From Streptomyces sp. NBC_01446 (GTDB lineage Bacteria > Actinomycetota > Actinomycetes > Streptomycetales > Streptomycetaceae): a stretch of DNA of 64,000 bases. Below are positions 7,783-15,987 of the stretch, one piece after another (the first letter of the stretch is position 1; every line of letters starts with the position of its first letter). The stretch spans positions 434,001-498,000 of the forward strand of contig NZ_JAPEPO010000003.1 in NCBI RefSeq assembly GCF_026340095.1, written 5' to 3'. A program made the translations under genes and the position numbers. The notes under the pieces are model-generated. The model was not told the DNA's origin, searched no databases, and saw nothing but the letters and a program-made list of their open reading frames with translations.

Positions 7783-8701
7783 TCACGCGGTGAGCGTGAG
7801 TTTAGCGGTGTGGTGTCGGTGTTCGTATGCGTTGGGGCTGAGGTGGCCGTTGGCGGAGTGCCGGCGGCGGGTGTTGTAGCGGGTCAGCCAGGCGACGACG
7901 GACCGGCGGCAGGTGTCGGCGTCGCCGTATTCGTGGGCGCCCTGGAGGGTCTCGCGTTTCACGGAGGCGTGGAAACTCTCGCAGGCCGCATTGTCGGCGC
8001 TGGTGCCGACCGCGCCCATCGACCGCGTGAGTCCGAGTTGGTCGCAGAGGCCGGCGAAGGCCCGGGATCCGTAGTGCGCTCCGTGGTCGGAGTGGAACAC
8101 GGCGCCGTCCAGGCGGCCGCGGGTCGCGGCTGCCATCCGCAGTGCGTCGGCGACCAGGCCGGTGCGCATGTGGTGGGCGATGAACCAGCCGACGACCTCG
8201 CGGCTGAAGCAGTCCAGCACGGTCGCGAGATAGAGGAACTCCCCGCCTGCGAGCGGGAGATACGTAATGTCGCCCATGCATGTGCGTCCCGGCTCGGTGG
8301 CGGTGAAGAACCGCTGGAACAGGTCCGGGACAGGTGAGGCTGCCGGGTCCGGGACAGTGGTGCGCACGCGTCTGCGCAGGCGGATGCCGGTGACGGAGAA
8401 CGTCCGCATGATCCGGGCGATGCGCTTCTCGTTGACCCCGCCCTTTCTCGCGGAGCTCGGCCGTTACGCGCGGGGAGCCGTAGGCGCCGCCGGACCCGCC
8501 GTGGACCTCACGGATCTCCTCGGCCAGGATCCGGTCCTGGTGCTGCCGGGTGGCCCGGGCCTCGGCGCCAGCGAGCCACTTGTAGTAACTGGACCGGTTC
8601 ACGTCCAGGACCTGGCAGAGCCGCTTCACCTCGTAGGTGTTGCGATGGTCGTCAACGAACTGGAAGCGGCTCCTCACCAGTTCGTCTCTCCGGCGAAACA
8701 C
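7783..8701 (-). pseudogene. IS3-family transposase OrfB, frameshifted
   Basis: The DDE transposase is split between two frames. The N-terminal part (YEVKRLCQVLDVNRSSYY, GAYGSPRVTAELREKG) is in one frame. The catalytic part (TCMGDITYLPL, VFHSDHGAHYGS, NAACESFHASVKRE, YNTRRRHS) is in another. The switch is near 8440, right after ELREKG, where one base appears to have been lost or gained. Programmed frameshifting in IS3 occurs between orfA and orfB, not here, so this copy is probably inactive. OrfB overlaps orfA by 28 bp as is normal. Confidence 0.85.
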
Positions 8702-9018
8702 TTTGCCGCCTCGCGGAGGATGTCCCGCTCGGTGGCGAGCTTGCGCTCACTCGCCACAAGCTCGGCCACCCGAGCCTCCAACTGCCGCACCCGCTCGTCC
8801 GGATCGACGTACGGCGCCGCCTGCCGAGGCCGGACGCCCGGCCTCACAGCCGCGCCGGTGACGCCACGGCGCTCGCGGTCCCACAGCACCCACTCACGCA
8901 GTGTCGCCCGGCTGACACCCAGGTCAACGCCGATGCTCTTGCATGTCGCCCCGGGTGTGGCCTCGTACAGGGCCACCGCATCAGCCTTGAACTCGTCCGA
9001 GTAGTCCTTCATCGCCAT
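8674..9018 (-). CDS. IS3-family transposase OrfA
   Basis: About 114 residues from ATG 9018 (MAMKDYSDEF); a second ATG at 9012 is equally possible. The helix-turn-helix (ATCKSIGVDLGVSRATLREW) is followed by a leucine-zipper-like coiled coil (VRQLEARVAELVASERKLA) ending in DILREAAKCFAGE, the standard OrfA layout. It would provide the DNA-binding part of an OrfAB fusion made by frameshifting. Confidence 0.9.
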   Translation of the reverse strand: MAMKDYSDEFKADAVALYEATPGATCKSIGVDLGVSRATLREWVLWDRERRGVTGAAVRPGVRPRQAAPYVDPDERVRQLEARVAELVASERKLATERDILREAAKCFAGETNW

Positions 9019-9101
9019 TGGCGGTCTTCTCGCTTCCTCCAGATCAAGCAGATCCAGTATCAGCGTGTCCACCACTCAGGGGGAGGCCCGGGGGAGGCCC
9101 C

Positions 9102-9788
9102 GTCGAGGTCGGCGTTGTCGGACAGCGCGACCTCGATGATCCGGTCGATGCCGTGTGGCGCGTGGGAGCGGATGGCTGCGGCGGGGTCGCCGGTATCCAG
9201 GGCGACAGCGTGGGAGACGACGGCCGGGTCGATGTGGTCGAGGTCCGCGGTTCGGCGGACGGTGGCGATCACGGTGGCGCCGGCCCAGTGAGCAAGATGG
9301 GCGGCCAGGGAGCCGACACCACCGAGAACCCCATGGACCAGGACGAGTTGGCCGTCGACCGGGCCGTCGGCGAAGACGGTGCGGTGGGCGGTGATGCCGG
9401 GGATGCCGAGGCCCGCGCCCAACTCGTCACTGAGGTGGTCGGGCAGGGGTACGGCCTGGTGGTCCGGTACGACGGTGTATTGAGCGGCCGTGCCGAAGGG
9501 ACGGTAGGACTGGGCGCCGTGCACCCAGACCCGTTGTCCGACGCGGCGGGCGTCCACGCCGGCGCCCACGGCGTCGACGACTCCGGCGCCGTCGCTGTGC
9601 GGAATCACGCGCGGGTAGGGCATGGACGAGCCGAGCCAGCCGCGCCGCTTCCTGGTGTCGCCGGGATTGACGGCCGAGACCGTGACGCGGACGCGGACCT
9701 CCCCCGGGGCGGGGATGGGATCAGGGAGTTCGCCGACGTGCAGGACATCGGCGGCGGGGCCCTGGTCGTCGTACCAGGAAGCGAGCAT
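9102..9788 (-). pseudogene. Quinone oxidoreductase (MDR family), 3' end removed by IS3
   Basis: ATG 9788 begins an NADPH:quinone-reductase-like protein: N-terminal GroES-like domain (VRVRVTVSAVNPGDTR, VIPHSDGAGVV) and the Rossmann motif GVLGGVG at residues 153-159. Coding similarity ends at about residue 229 (DNADLD), where the IS3 right end begins. Roughly the last 100 residues of the usual 320-330 are missing. It lies 20 bp downstream of the PadR gene, so the two formed an operon. The truncated protein has the nucleotide fold but not a full domain. Confidence 0.85.
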
Positions 9789-9808
9789 GGGGGTACCTCT
9801 GTGGGCGG

Positions 9809-10387
9809 TCAGCTCGCGGGAGCGGCGGGCGCATCCGGATCGTTCTCGGTGACCGTGGTGTCGAGTGCGGGCGGCTTCTCGCCGAGGGTCTCGCGCAGCC
9901 AGGTCCGTTCGGCGCGGCTGGTGGCGCGGGCGGTGAGCAGCATGCCGCGCCGGTAGGGGTCGGCGATCTCCTCGGCGCGCAGGGGCCGGTCGTGGTCGTA
10001 GAAGAAGCTTGCCGGTTCTTCCAGGAACGCCAGCCGTCTGCGCAGCACCGCGTGCTGTTCGGGCACGTCGGGCAGGTGGGAGAGGAAGGCCAGGACGATG
10101 TAGAACCGGGTGAAGTCGGTGATCTCGTGGTCGGCGGGCTGGCGCAGACGCTGCAGCATGTCGGCCCGCCCGGCAGGGGCCAGGCTCAGCACGTACCGGG
10201 CCGCCCCGGCGGCCGGGTCGGCGCGCCGCTCGATCAAGCCCGCCTTGGTCAGACGGTTGATCGCCGGATACAGGGTGCCGTCGCTGACCGGCCGGGTGTA
10301 GCCGGTCAGCTGGGAGACGCGGCGGCGCAGTTCGTGTCCGGGCAAGGGGGCCTCGGCGAGGAAGCCGAGTATCGCGAGTTCCAGCAT
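9809..10387 (-). CDS. PadR-family transcriptional regulator
   Basis: 192 residues from ATG 10387. The PadR winged helix opens LELAILGFLAEAPLPGHEL and continues SDGTLYPAINRLTKAGLIERR. The C-terminal dimerisation helices contain FTRFYIVLAFLSHL and AFLEEPASFFYDH. PadR proteins repress detoxification genes and release DNA on binding phenolic or related ligands. It is divergent from a SnoaL gene across a 34-bp palindrome and cotranscribed with the quinone reductase. The regulator is intact although its enzyme is truncated. Confidence 0.92.
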   Translation of the reverse strand: MLELAILGFLAEAPLPGHELRRRVSQLTGYTRPVSDGTLYPAINRLTKAGLIERRADPAAGAARYVLSLAPAGRADMLQRLRQPADHEITDFTRFYIVLAFLSHLPDVPEQHAVLRRRLAFLEEPASFFYDHDRPLRAEEIADPYRRGMLLTARATSRAERTWLRETLGEKPPALDTTVTENDPDAPAAPAS

Positions 10388-10406
10388 GAGTCCATCTTCG
10401 CACGCG

Positions 10407-10440
10407 AACATCGAATCGATGTGAATATCGATTCGATGTT
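10407..10440. promoter_or_regulatory. PadR operator palindrome
   Basis: Perfect 14-bp arms AACATCGAATCGAT (10407-10420) and its complement (10427-10440) flank a 6-bp spacer. The palindrome lies between padR (start 10387) and the SnoaL gene (start 10487), where it can control both. Confidence 0.8.
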
Positions 10441-10486
10441 AAGCTCGCATGCACCCGCCCAAACGTCTCTGGAGAGGCACAGCAAG

Positions 10487-10906
10487 ATGCCATCGCAGTC
10501 CACCGAGTCAGTGATGAACCGTTTCGTCGAGTTCATCAACACGGGCAACGAGGACCTCGCCCGCGAGGTCATTTCTCCGGACGCGGTGTTCCACGCACCC
10601 AGCCATCCGGAACCACTGCGGGGACCCGAGGGGTACATGGAAGTCATCGGGATGATGCGCAGCGCCTTCCCCGACGTCCAGTGGGCGCTGGAGGAGACGG
10701 TCACCGAAGGCGACACCGTGGCCGCGCGGTTCACCATGCGGGGAACCCACGACGGTGAGTTCTTCGGGATCCCGGCGAGCGGCAACAAGATCTCGGTGCA
10801 GGCCATGAACTTCTACTACCTGGCCGAGGGCCGGATCGTCGGCGAACGCGGCCAGCCCGACCTCCTCGGGGTGATGCAGCAGATCGGTGCCATCCCGGCG
10901 CCTTGA
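10487..10906 (+). CDS. SnoaL-like / ester cyclase family protein
   Basis: 139 residues from ATG 10487, with GGAGAGG 10 bp upstream. The SnoaL fold pattern is visible: NRFVEFINTGNEDLAREVI, PDAVFHAP, GPEGYMEVIGMMRSAFPDVQW, DTVAARFTMRGTHDGEFFGI. Members are cyclases, isomerases or hydrolases on polyketide-like or other small substrates; many have unknown function. It shares the palindromic promoter with padR and is probably repressed by it. Confidence 0.85.
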   Translation: MPSQSTESVMNRFVEFINTGNEDLAREVISPDAVFHAPSHPEPLRGPEGYMEVIGMMRSAFPDVQWALEETVTEGDTVAARFTMRGTHDGEFFGIPASGNKISVQAMNFYYLAEGRIVGERGQPDLLGVMQQIGAIPAP

Positions 10907-11019
10907 ACCTCGTCGTGCGGGTGAGCCTTCTGCCGCACGGAACAACCGCTGCCGGGAGAGGCCCGTACGTCGCTTCGGCAGAAGTTGAAAGCCCACGCCG
11001 GGACGTGGGGCGACTGCGT

Positions 11020-11078
11020 TGACAACGAAGTTAGTCCACGCAGGCCAGCGACTTCGGCCGGACTAACTTCGCTGTCAA
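11020..11078. repeat. 19-bp inverted repeat, one mismatch
   Basis: TTGACAACGAAGTTAGTCC (11020-11038) pairs with 11060-11078 with one mismatch across a 21-bp loop. It lies 19 bp outside the phosphotransferase cassette and about 110 bp after the SnoaL gene. It could be a terminator, but no T-run is seen; an old element end is also possible. Confidence 0.6.
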
Positions 11079-11097
11079 AGGACAATCTTGCTGCTGG

Positions 11098-12325
11098 TGT
11101 CCCGTCTCAGCCGATCTGGTCCTTGTCTCAAATGATCTGGTCCGATTCGCTCGTCGTCTCAGTTCATCCGGTCCCGTTGGTGCTGCTGTCGGCGGGAGAG
11201 GCAAGCGATCGTCTTGGGCACGGCCTGCAGCCTGGGCGACATCACTCCATCGCCTCCAGAATGCGGTCGAGTGTCCGGCGTCCCATCCTGCTCATCGCCG
11301 GATTGCTCTCGACGTAGTACCAGACAACGCCCATCGCCTGCTGGAACGCCCATGCCCTGCCGCGCTCCCACTCGAGATCGTCACAGCCCAGTGTCCGCCG
11401 GAGCACTTCCCGCGGCCCCCGCTGTAGCAGGTGCCAGGCACTGACCAGATCCAGGGCGGGGTCGGCCGGGCCGAAGCCGCCGGTGTCGAGTACGCCGCTG
11501 AGCCGGTCGCCCGTAACCAGTACATTGCCGGGGATCAGGTCACCATGGCTCATCACGTCGGCACCCGCGCGTGGCAACTCCCGCAGGTGGCTCCACATGT
11601 GGCGGAGCCGGCGCACGTCGAGCAGCTCCTGGCTCTCCTCGAAGCACTTCTCCATCCAACCGTCGTGGTGAGTGAGAACGCCGCCACGACCCTCGCCGGT
11701 GAAGTGCCGCCCCCGCGTCTCGGCCTCCCGCAGGGCGGCGATGAAGGCCGCAAGGTCCTGTGCAAAAGCGTCCGACCCACTCGGGTCGGCGTCCGAGGAG
11801 ACCGTTCCCGGCAGCCACGTCTGGACCGACCACGGCATGGGGTAGCCCGCTCCAGGCTCTCCCAGGGCGACGGGTTCCGGGGCGGGGAACCGAGACACCT
11901 GCGCCAACTCCGCGCTCGCCTGGGCTTCCTGCTTCAGAACCGCCAGCGTCTCGGCGGCATCGGACAGACGGAGCGGGAAACGTGCCGAGAGGTCGTTCCC
12001 GATGCGGAAGACGGCGTTGACTGTTCCGGTCGACTGCAGGAGTCGGATTTCCTTGCCGCTCCACTGAGGGAACTGTGCCTGGATCAAGGTCGCAACAGTT
12101 TCGGTGGTTACGTCCACTTGGTCATCGTGCATGGTCATACCCGCGAGCCCTTCCACCAGTCCCATTCGAAACGCCGGAAGCAGATCAGATCAACCGAGAC
12201 GACAGCCAGTATTCATAGGCCAGGGTCCAGATCAACTGAGATTTTCGGCCACCAGGGTGTCTCAACCGTTCTGGTCGCCCCAGGTCACAGCCGCGGCTTC
12301 GAACCAGATCATTTGAGACGGGACA
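11098..12325. mobile_element. Phosphotransferase cassette with IS21-like ends and a 5-bp target duplication
   Basis: The element starts TGTCCCGTCTCA and ends with the exact complement, and it is flanked by GCTGG at 11093-11097 and 12326-12330. Each end carries several copies of a motif close to GTCTCAnnnGATCTGGTC. Left copies are at 11104-11121, 11125-11142 and 11156-11173. Right copies, in opposite orientation, are at 12301-12319, 12224-12242 and 12182-12200. TG...CA termini, repeated end motifs and a 4-8 bp duplication define IS21 elements. There is no istA or istB inside, only the phosphotransferase gene, so movement would require transposase in trans. Confidence 0.85.
11242..12138 (-). 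CDS. Aminoglycoside phosphotransferase (APH) family kinase
   Basis: 298 residues from ATG 12138, which has GGAAGG about 10 bp upstream; ATG 12132 is possible. The catalytic loop HGDLIPGN (H198-N205) and the metal-binding DTGGFGPAD (D218) are intact, as is the LDLVSAWHLLQRG helix after them. Length is normal for the APH/choline-kinase-like fold. The substrate could be an aminoglycoside, a macrolide or another hydroxylated metabolite and cannot be read from the sequence. The gene is the only cargo of the IS21-ended cassette, so it is a mobile candidate resistance gene. Confidence 0.9.
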   Translation of the reverse strand: MTMHDDQVDVTTETVATLIQAQFPQWSGKEIRLLQSTGTVNAVFRIGNDLSARFPLRLSDAAETLAVLKQEAQASAELAQVSRFPAPEPVALGEPGAGYPMPWSVQTWLPGTVSSDADPSGSDAFAQDLAAFIAALREAETRGRHFTGEGRGGVLTHHDGWMEKCFEESQELLDVRRLRHMWSHLRELPRAGADVMSHGDLIPGNVLVTGDRLSGVLDTGGFGPADPALDLVSAWHLLQRGPREVLRRTLGCDDLEWERGRAWAFQQAMGVVWYYVESNPAMSRMGRRTLDRILEAME

Positions 12326-12335
12326 GCTGGCCTTC

Positions 12336-12357
12336 GGTGTTGACCGCGGTCAACACC
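12336..12357. repeat. Perfect 22-bp palindrome
   Basis: GGTGTTGACCG (12336-12346) is followed directly by its complement. It lies between the phosphotransferase cassette and the ISAzo13 element, in sequence that one frame reads as a short protein fragment. It could be an operator or a recombination site; no adjacent regulator is present. Confidence 0.6.
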
Positions 12358-12402
12358 GTCTGCTGTGCGGCAGCCTGAAGGAGATCCTTCAGACGCTGCT
12401 TA

Positions 12403-14162
12403 GGGCCCGTAAAGAATCAACTTGCTGGTTTGGTCTCTGTCGTGAGGGTCGCGCCGTGTGCGGCGGCGTGAACGAGGAGTCCCGCCAGGGTGTTGAGGTG
12501 TGCTGCTGGGGGCCGGGGTGTGTGTGCGTGCTGGTCCATCAGTCGCCGGATCTCGCTGGTGGCGTGTCGGATGGTGTCCTTGCTGACGGCGAAGAGGTGG
12601 GCCAGCACGGTAGGCGGCAGGGCGAGGTTTTGTTGCAGCACGGTGACCAGGACCCGGTCGGCCAGGTCGAGTTTGGCTTTGCGGCCGCCGCCCGGGGCCC
12701 GGCGTCGCTCGCGGCCGTCGCGTCGGGTGACGGCGTCCTGTTTCTGCAGCGTCTGCCAGTCGGCGGTCAGGGTCTCGGTCAGCTCGGTCAGTGCGATGCT
12801 GGTCATGCCGGTCAGCGCGGGATGTGACAGAGCACCGCGGTCGAAGACCGCCGTCGGCCCGGGTGCTGGTCCGGTGGGGCCTGCCGGGCCGGCAGGGTGG
12901 GGGTGCACGGTGTAGTTCCATTCGCCGTGGAAGGCATGTCCGGTGACCGGCACCGCGTTCAGCTCGGCATCGCTGACCTTCACACCGGTGGGATAGGCGC
13001 CGGTGTCGAGTTCGGCGTGGACGGTGAGACCGGTGCGGGTGGTGGTCGCGGCGATGGACTTCACAACAACCTCATGACTGTTCAGCGGTCTGCCGCGCCA
13101 GTTCATGGTGATCGCGGAGAACAGCCGATGCTCGACCTTGTTCCACTTCGATGTGCCCGGCGGCATGTGGCAGACCGTGACGGCCAGGCCGGTCCGGGCG
13201 GCGAACGCAGCCAACTCGGTCTTGAAGGCCCGGGTGCGGTAGCCGTTGGAGCCGCCGGCATCGGCAGTGATCAGCAGACGTCTGGCCTGCGGGTAGTCGA
13301 GGCGTCCTTGCCCGTTCCACCAACGGCGGATCGATTCGACCGCGAAGGCTGCGGTGTCGTGATCCGTACCGACGTTCACCCAGCCGGTGTTCGCCGCCAG
13401 GTCGTAGATCCCGTAGGGCAGGGCCTTGCCCAGTGCATCACCGGGGAAGTCATGGACGTCAACCCGCACGGGTTCACCGGCCGGCCGCCATTGACGTCCC
13501 GCATTCTTGAACTCCCCGACGACTTCCTTCTTTTTCGTGTCCACACTGACCACCGGCTCGCCGTCCGCCTGGTGGTCCTTGACCTGGTTGTTGATGTACC
13601 GGAACTGCGCGTCCCGGTCGGGGTGTTGAGCGCCCTCAAGCGTCTTAGCATTGGCCTGCAGACTAAAACCGTTCTCCCGCAGCAGCCTGCCCACAGTCGG
13701 CACCGAGGCGGCATGGCCCTGCCGCGTCAGCTCCCCGGCCAGAGACCGCAGCGACTTGGTCGTCCACCGCAGCGGCGACATCGGATCGCCCCGCTCATCC
13801 GGCTCGACCAGCGCCAGCAACGCCGGAACGAGGAGCGGGTCCAGCTCCTCGGCGCTCTTGCGACCGCCGCCGTCCCGGCGGACCCGGCCATCAGGCAGTG
13901 GGTCCTCACCGCCCTCCAACTCGAAGACACCCTTCCGCACCGTCGTCTCGCTCACCGCTGCGGCACGCGCGACGGCCCGGACCCCGCCGTGCCCCAGCAG
14001 CCGGGCCTCGGCGGCCAGCGCCAGCCGCTGCTGTCGCTCATTCAGATGAGGGAACAACACTCCGAATCTCAGGGCAAGTTGGTCACGAACCTCGCTCGGT
14101 ATGCGCATACCCCACCAACGACAGGGAGACCACGAAGCAACGAGTTGATTCTTTACGGGCCC
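12403..14162 (-). mobile_element. ISAzo13-family insertion sequence
   Basis: Terminal inverted repeats start GGGCCCGTAAAGAATCAACT at 12403 and end with its complement at 14162. TTA flanks both sides (12400-12402, 14163-14165) and is a likely 3-bp target duplication. The element is 1760 bp and contains one uninterrupted transposase gene, so it looks recent and possibly active. Confidence 0.88.
12417..14108 (-). CDS. ISAzo13-family transposase
   Basis: 563 residues. Features of the family are an N-terminal helix-turn-helix region (GGVRAVARAAAVSETTVRKG), SPLRWTTKSLRSLAGELTRQ, the DDE-type core with VVSVDTKKKEVVGEFKN, LLITADAGGSNGYRTR and CHMPPGTSKWNKVEHRLFS, and NWRGRPLNSHEVVV. The C-terminal extension after about residue 410 (Pro/Gly linker, then a second helical domain) is longer than the core needs. 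The gene fills the element. Confidence 0.93.
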   Translation of the reverse strand: MRIPSEVRDQLALRFGVLFPHLNERQQRLALAAEARLLGHGGVRAVARAAAVSETTVRKGVFELEGGEDPLPDGRVRRDGGGRKSAEELDPLLVPALLALVEPDERGDPMSPLRWTTKSLRSLAGELTRQGHAASVPTVGRLLRENGFSLQANAKTLEGAQHPDRDAQFRYINNQVKDHQADGEPVVSVDTKKKEVVGEFKNAGRQWRPAGEPVRVDVHDFPGDALGKALPYGIYDLAANTGWVNVGTDHDTAAFAVESIRRWWNGQGRLDYPQARRLLITADAGGSNGYRTRAFKTELAAFAARTGLAVTVCHMPPGTSKWNKVEHRLFSAITMNWRGRPLNSHEVVVKSIAATTTRTGLTVHAELDTGAYPTGVKVSDAELNAVPVTGHAFHGEWNYTVHPHPAGPAGPTGPAPGPTAVFDRGALSHPALTGMTSIALTELTETLTADWQTLQKQDAVTRRDGRERRRAPGGGRKAKLDLADRVLVTVLQQNLALPPTVLAHLFAVSKDTIRHATSEIRRLMDQHAHTPRPPAAHLNTLAGLLVHAAAHGATLTTETKPAS

Positions 14163-14191
14163 TTACGACGTGGTGAGCGATAGACGGATGG

Positions 14192-14530
14192 TTACTCAGC
14201 GGGGCGAAGGTGGGTGATGAGGCGGAAGCGTTCCAGAACCGTCTGCGTCGCGTCATCCACAGTGAACTCAGGGTCCTTCAACGCCCCACGCAACTCCTCG
14301 CTGTGCCAGAACCGCTCGTGCCCCGCCCGCCACTGCGCCACGCTCGTGTCCCCTTCCCCCTCGTCCAGCACATGGGCGAGATCCACCTGCGCCAGCGGGA
14401 CGACGCGTATCCCGGTCATTTCGATGACCGCGACCGGACGGTCATCCGAGTCAATGACCACCGAACGGCGCCCGACTTCCGGCAGAGGCTCCCCCTCATA
14501 CACGTAGTCGACATCAGCACGATCGATCCC
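14192..14530 (-). pseudogene. ASCH-domain protein, N-terminally truncated
   Basis: The minus frame gives YEGEPLPEVGRRSVVIDSD, AVIEMTGIRVVPLAQVDLA, EGDTSVAQWRAGHERFW and PEFTVDDATQTVLERFRL, the C-terminal two thirds of an ASCH domain, a putative RNA-binding beta-barrel. The first 50 or so residues are replaced by unrelated sequence. It lies 27 bp from the ISAzo13 right end. Confidence 0.7.
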
Positions 14531-14577
14531 TCGCCGGAGATCTTCTTCCCGGCATGCCGGACGCTCAGGAGGCGCCG

Positions 14578-14680
14578 GACCAAAGCACGAGCTGATGTTC
14601 ACCGATCGATTGATCGCCACCCTGGTGATCTTGCGCTTCCAACTCCCGCACGCTGCCCTCGCCCTGTTCGGAATTGAGCC
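14578..14680 (+). pseudogene. IS5-like transposase fragment
   Basis: TDRLIATLVILRFQLPHAAL matches the N-terminal helix-turn-helix region of IS5-group transposases found in Streptomyces. The frame is lost after LALFGIE. The downstream stretch to about 14790 is low-quality coding debris. Confidence 0.45.
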
Positions 14681-14794
14681 GCCCGCAGCCGCGCCCTGCG
14701 CGAACCAAGCGCCCGCTCCCCCGCCCTCACCACCCTCGCCTGCAGCCTGTACACCTCGCTGAGGCTGGAGAGCCCTTTCAGCCGCGGCCTGCTC

Positions 14795-14897
14795 TCGGGC
14801 GAACTCTCCGGAGCTGGCCGACGATCTTGGTGTCGAGGGCGGCGCGCACGGCGTCGAGGGAAACGTCGTAGACGGAGCCGACGGCCATGTCGCCGGG
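14795..14897 (-). pseudogene. Short-chain dehydrogenase fragment
   Basis: One minus frame reads YDVSLDAVRAALDTKIVGQL, the helix-alpha-E region of SDR enzymes. Both ends are broken. Nearby minus-strand debris at 14900-15207 (for example ILGEAWFGGITTDLG and YWQVRRQNVARHLLQGLH) has coding character but no recognised family. Confidence 0.35.
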
Positions 14898-15207
14898 GCA
14901 GACGACGACCGATGTTCGTGACGTACTCGTAGGCGCCGAAATCGGACCCGAGGTCGGTGGTGATGCCGCCGAACCACGCCTCGCCCAGGATCGTCATTGT
15001 CGGCCGCCCAGGCGTCGGCCATCCGATCCCAGCGCCGCCCGTTCAAGGTGCGGAAGGACACCATGCGCTGATGCGGGCTTGGGACTGGTTCAGAGGGGCG
15101 AACTCGACCCGGGTCCCGCGGCCTTTACGGTGCAGACCCTGCAGCAGGTGCCGGGCGACGTTCTGACGGCGCACCTGCCAGTAGGCAGCCTCCAGTTGGG
15201 CCAGGCT

Positions 15208-15858
15208 CTAGTCGGCGACTGGGGTGCTGGAGTTCGTGAGGATGTCGAGTCGGGCGACGAGGTCGGGGTGGGCGGCTGCCAGGTGGGGGCGGGTGGCCTT
15301 GAGAGGGTGGACGAGGGCAGCGGGGTCGTCCAGGGCGAGGGCCGCGTCGAGCTGACCGAGCGCAAGACCGGCGGCGCCAGGAAGGTCAGTCAGAGCGGTG
15401 ATCTGGCCGGCTATGCGGCGCAGGTCGGCGGCGTTGTAGCGGGCCCAGGTAGCCATGGTGCGGTCGGCGGCCCGGCGCTCGCGGGTGGCCTGGACGCGCT
15501 GTTCGCCGGTGGTTCCAGCAGGGCCGGGCCGGTTGCGCAGGTAGCGGCGCTCGGCAGCCTGGCGGCTGGCGACACCCAGGGGGCCGGCGAGGTCGGCCCA
15601 GCTGGCGCCTGCACGGCGGGCCGTTTCGATCATTCCGGTTTCCCACCCGGCGAGCTCCTCACGAACCTGTCGCAGCAGCAGAAGGGAGGCCAGGGCCTGC
15701 TCCGGGTCATCGCCCCTGGCGGCGGGCGCACAAAAGGCTTCGTCCTGGGCGGCGCGCAGGGCGTTGCTGATGGTTTCCAGAGCCGTCGCGGCGGCGAGGA
15801 ACGAGGCCGGGCTTTGGGCGTCCGCCGTGGGGGAGGCCGGCTGGTCGGCTATTGCCAT
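15208..15858 (-). CDS. Helix-turn-helix regulator divergent from hsp18
   Basis: 216 residues from ATG 15858, chosen because AGGAGAGG precedes it at normal spacing while the in-frame GTG at 15864 overlaps that site. The middle contains ASWADLAGPLGVASRQAAER, a helix-turn-helix, after a helical region (LLLLRQVREELAGWETGMI). In Streptomyces this family is found beside hsp18-type small heat-shock genes and is annotated as an HSP18 transcriptional regulator. The intergenic palindrome at 15905-15923 is its probable operator. Confidence 0.75.
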   Translation of the reverse strand: MAIADQPASPTADAQSPASFLAAATALETISNALRAAQDEAFCAPAARGDDPEQALASLLLLRQVREELAGWETGMIETARRAGASWADLAGPLGVASRQAAERRYLRNRPGPAGTTGEQRVQATRERRAADRTMATWARYNAADLRRIAGQITALTDLPGAAGLALGQLDAALALDDPAALVHPLKATRPHLAAAHPDLVARLDILTNSSTPVAD

Positions 15859-15904
15859 GGGCACCTCTCCTTCTGTGCTGTCATCGTTTCGACGACACCG
15901 TGCT

Positions 15905-15923
15905 TGTCATCCACTGGATGACA
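15905..15923. promoter_or_regulatory. Operator between the regulator and hsp18
   Basis: TGTCATCC and GGATGACA pair perfectly around ACT. The site lies 65 bp before hsp18 and 47 bp before the divergent regulator, so one protein could repress both. Confidence 0.65.
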
Positions 15924-15987
15924 TGTTACAACGGTTTAGTGAGGCGCATTGGCAGGTACTGCCCGAACCTTGTGGAGGTGTTTCACG

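Larger units (their letters stand above)
7745..9101 (-). mobile_element. IS3-family element
   Basis: The element carries overlapping orfA and orfB. Imperfect terminal inverted repeats can be aligned. The left reads GGGGCCTTCCCCCATGAAGG, and the right end read inward has GGGGCCTCCCCC, then CCTCCCCCTGAGTGG; both continue to CACGC. No 3-4 bp target duplication was found. The right end cuts a quinone reductase gene, while the rest of that gene is absent on the left side, which suggests a deletion next to the element. Confidence 0.8.

Noticed and set aside
7745..9101. A target duplication for the IS3 element
   Set aside because: Flanks AATA and GTCG do not match at any plausible boundary placement, so no duplication is claimed.
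12897..14183. A 428-codon plus-strand frame in the ISAzo13 element
   Set aside because: Antisense to the intact ISAzo13 transposase, which has full family motifs.
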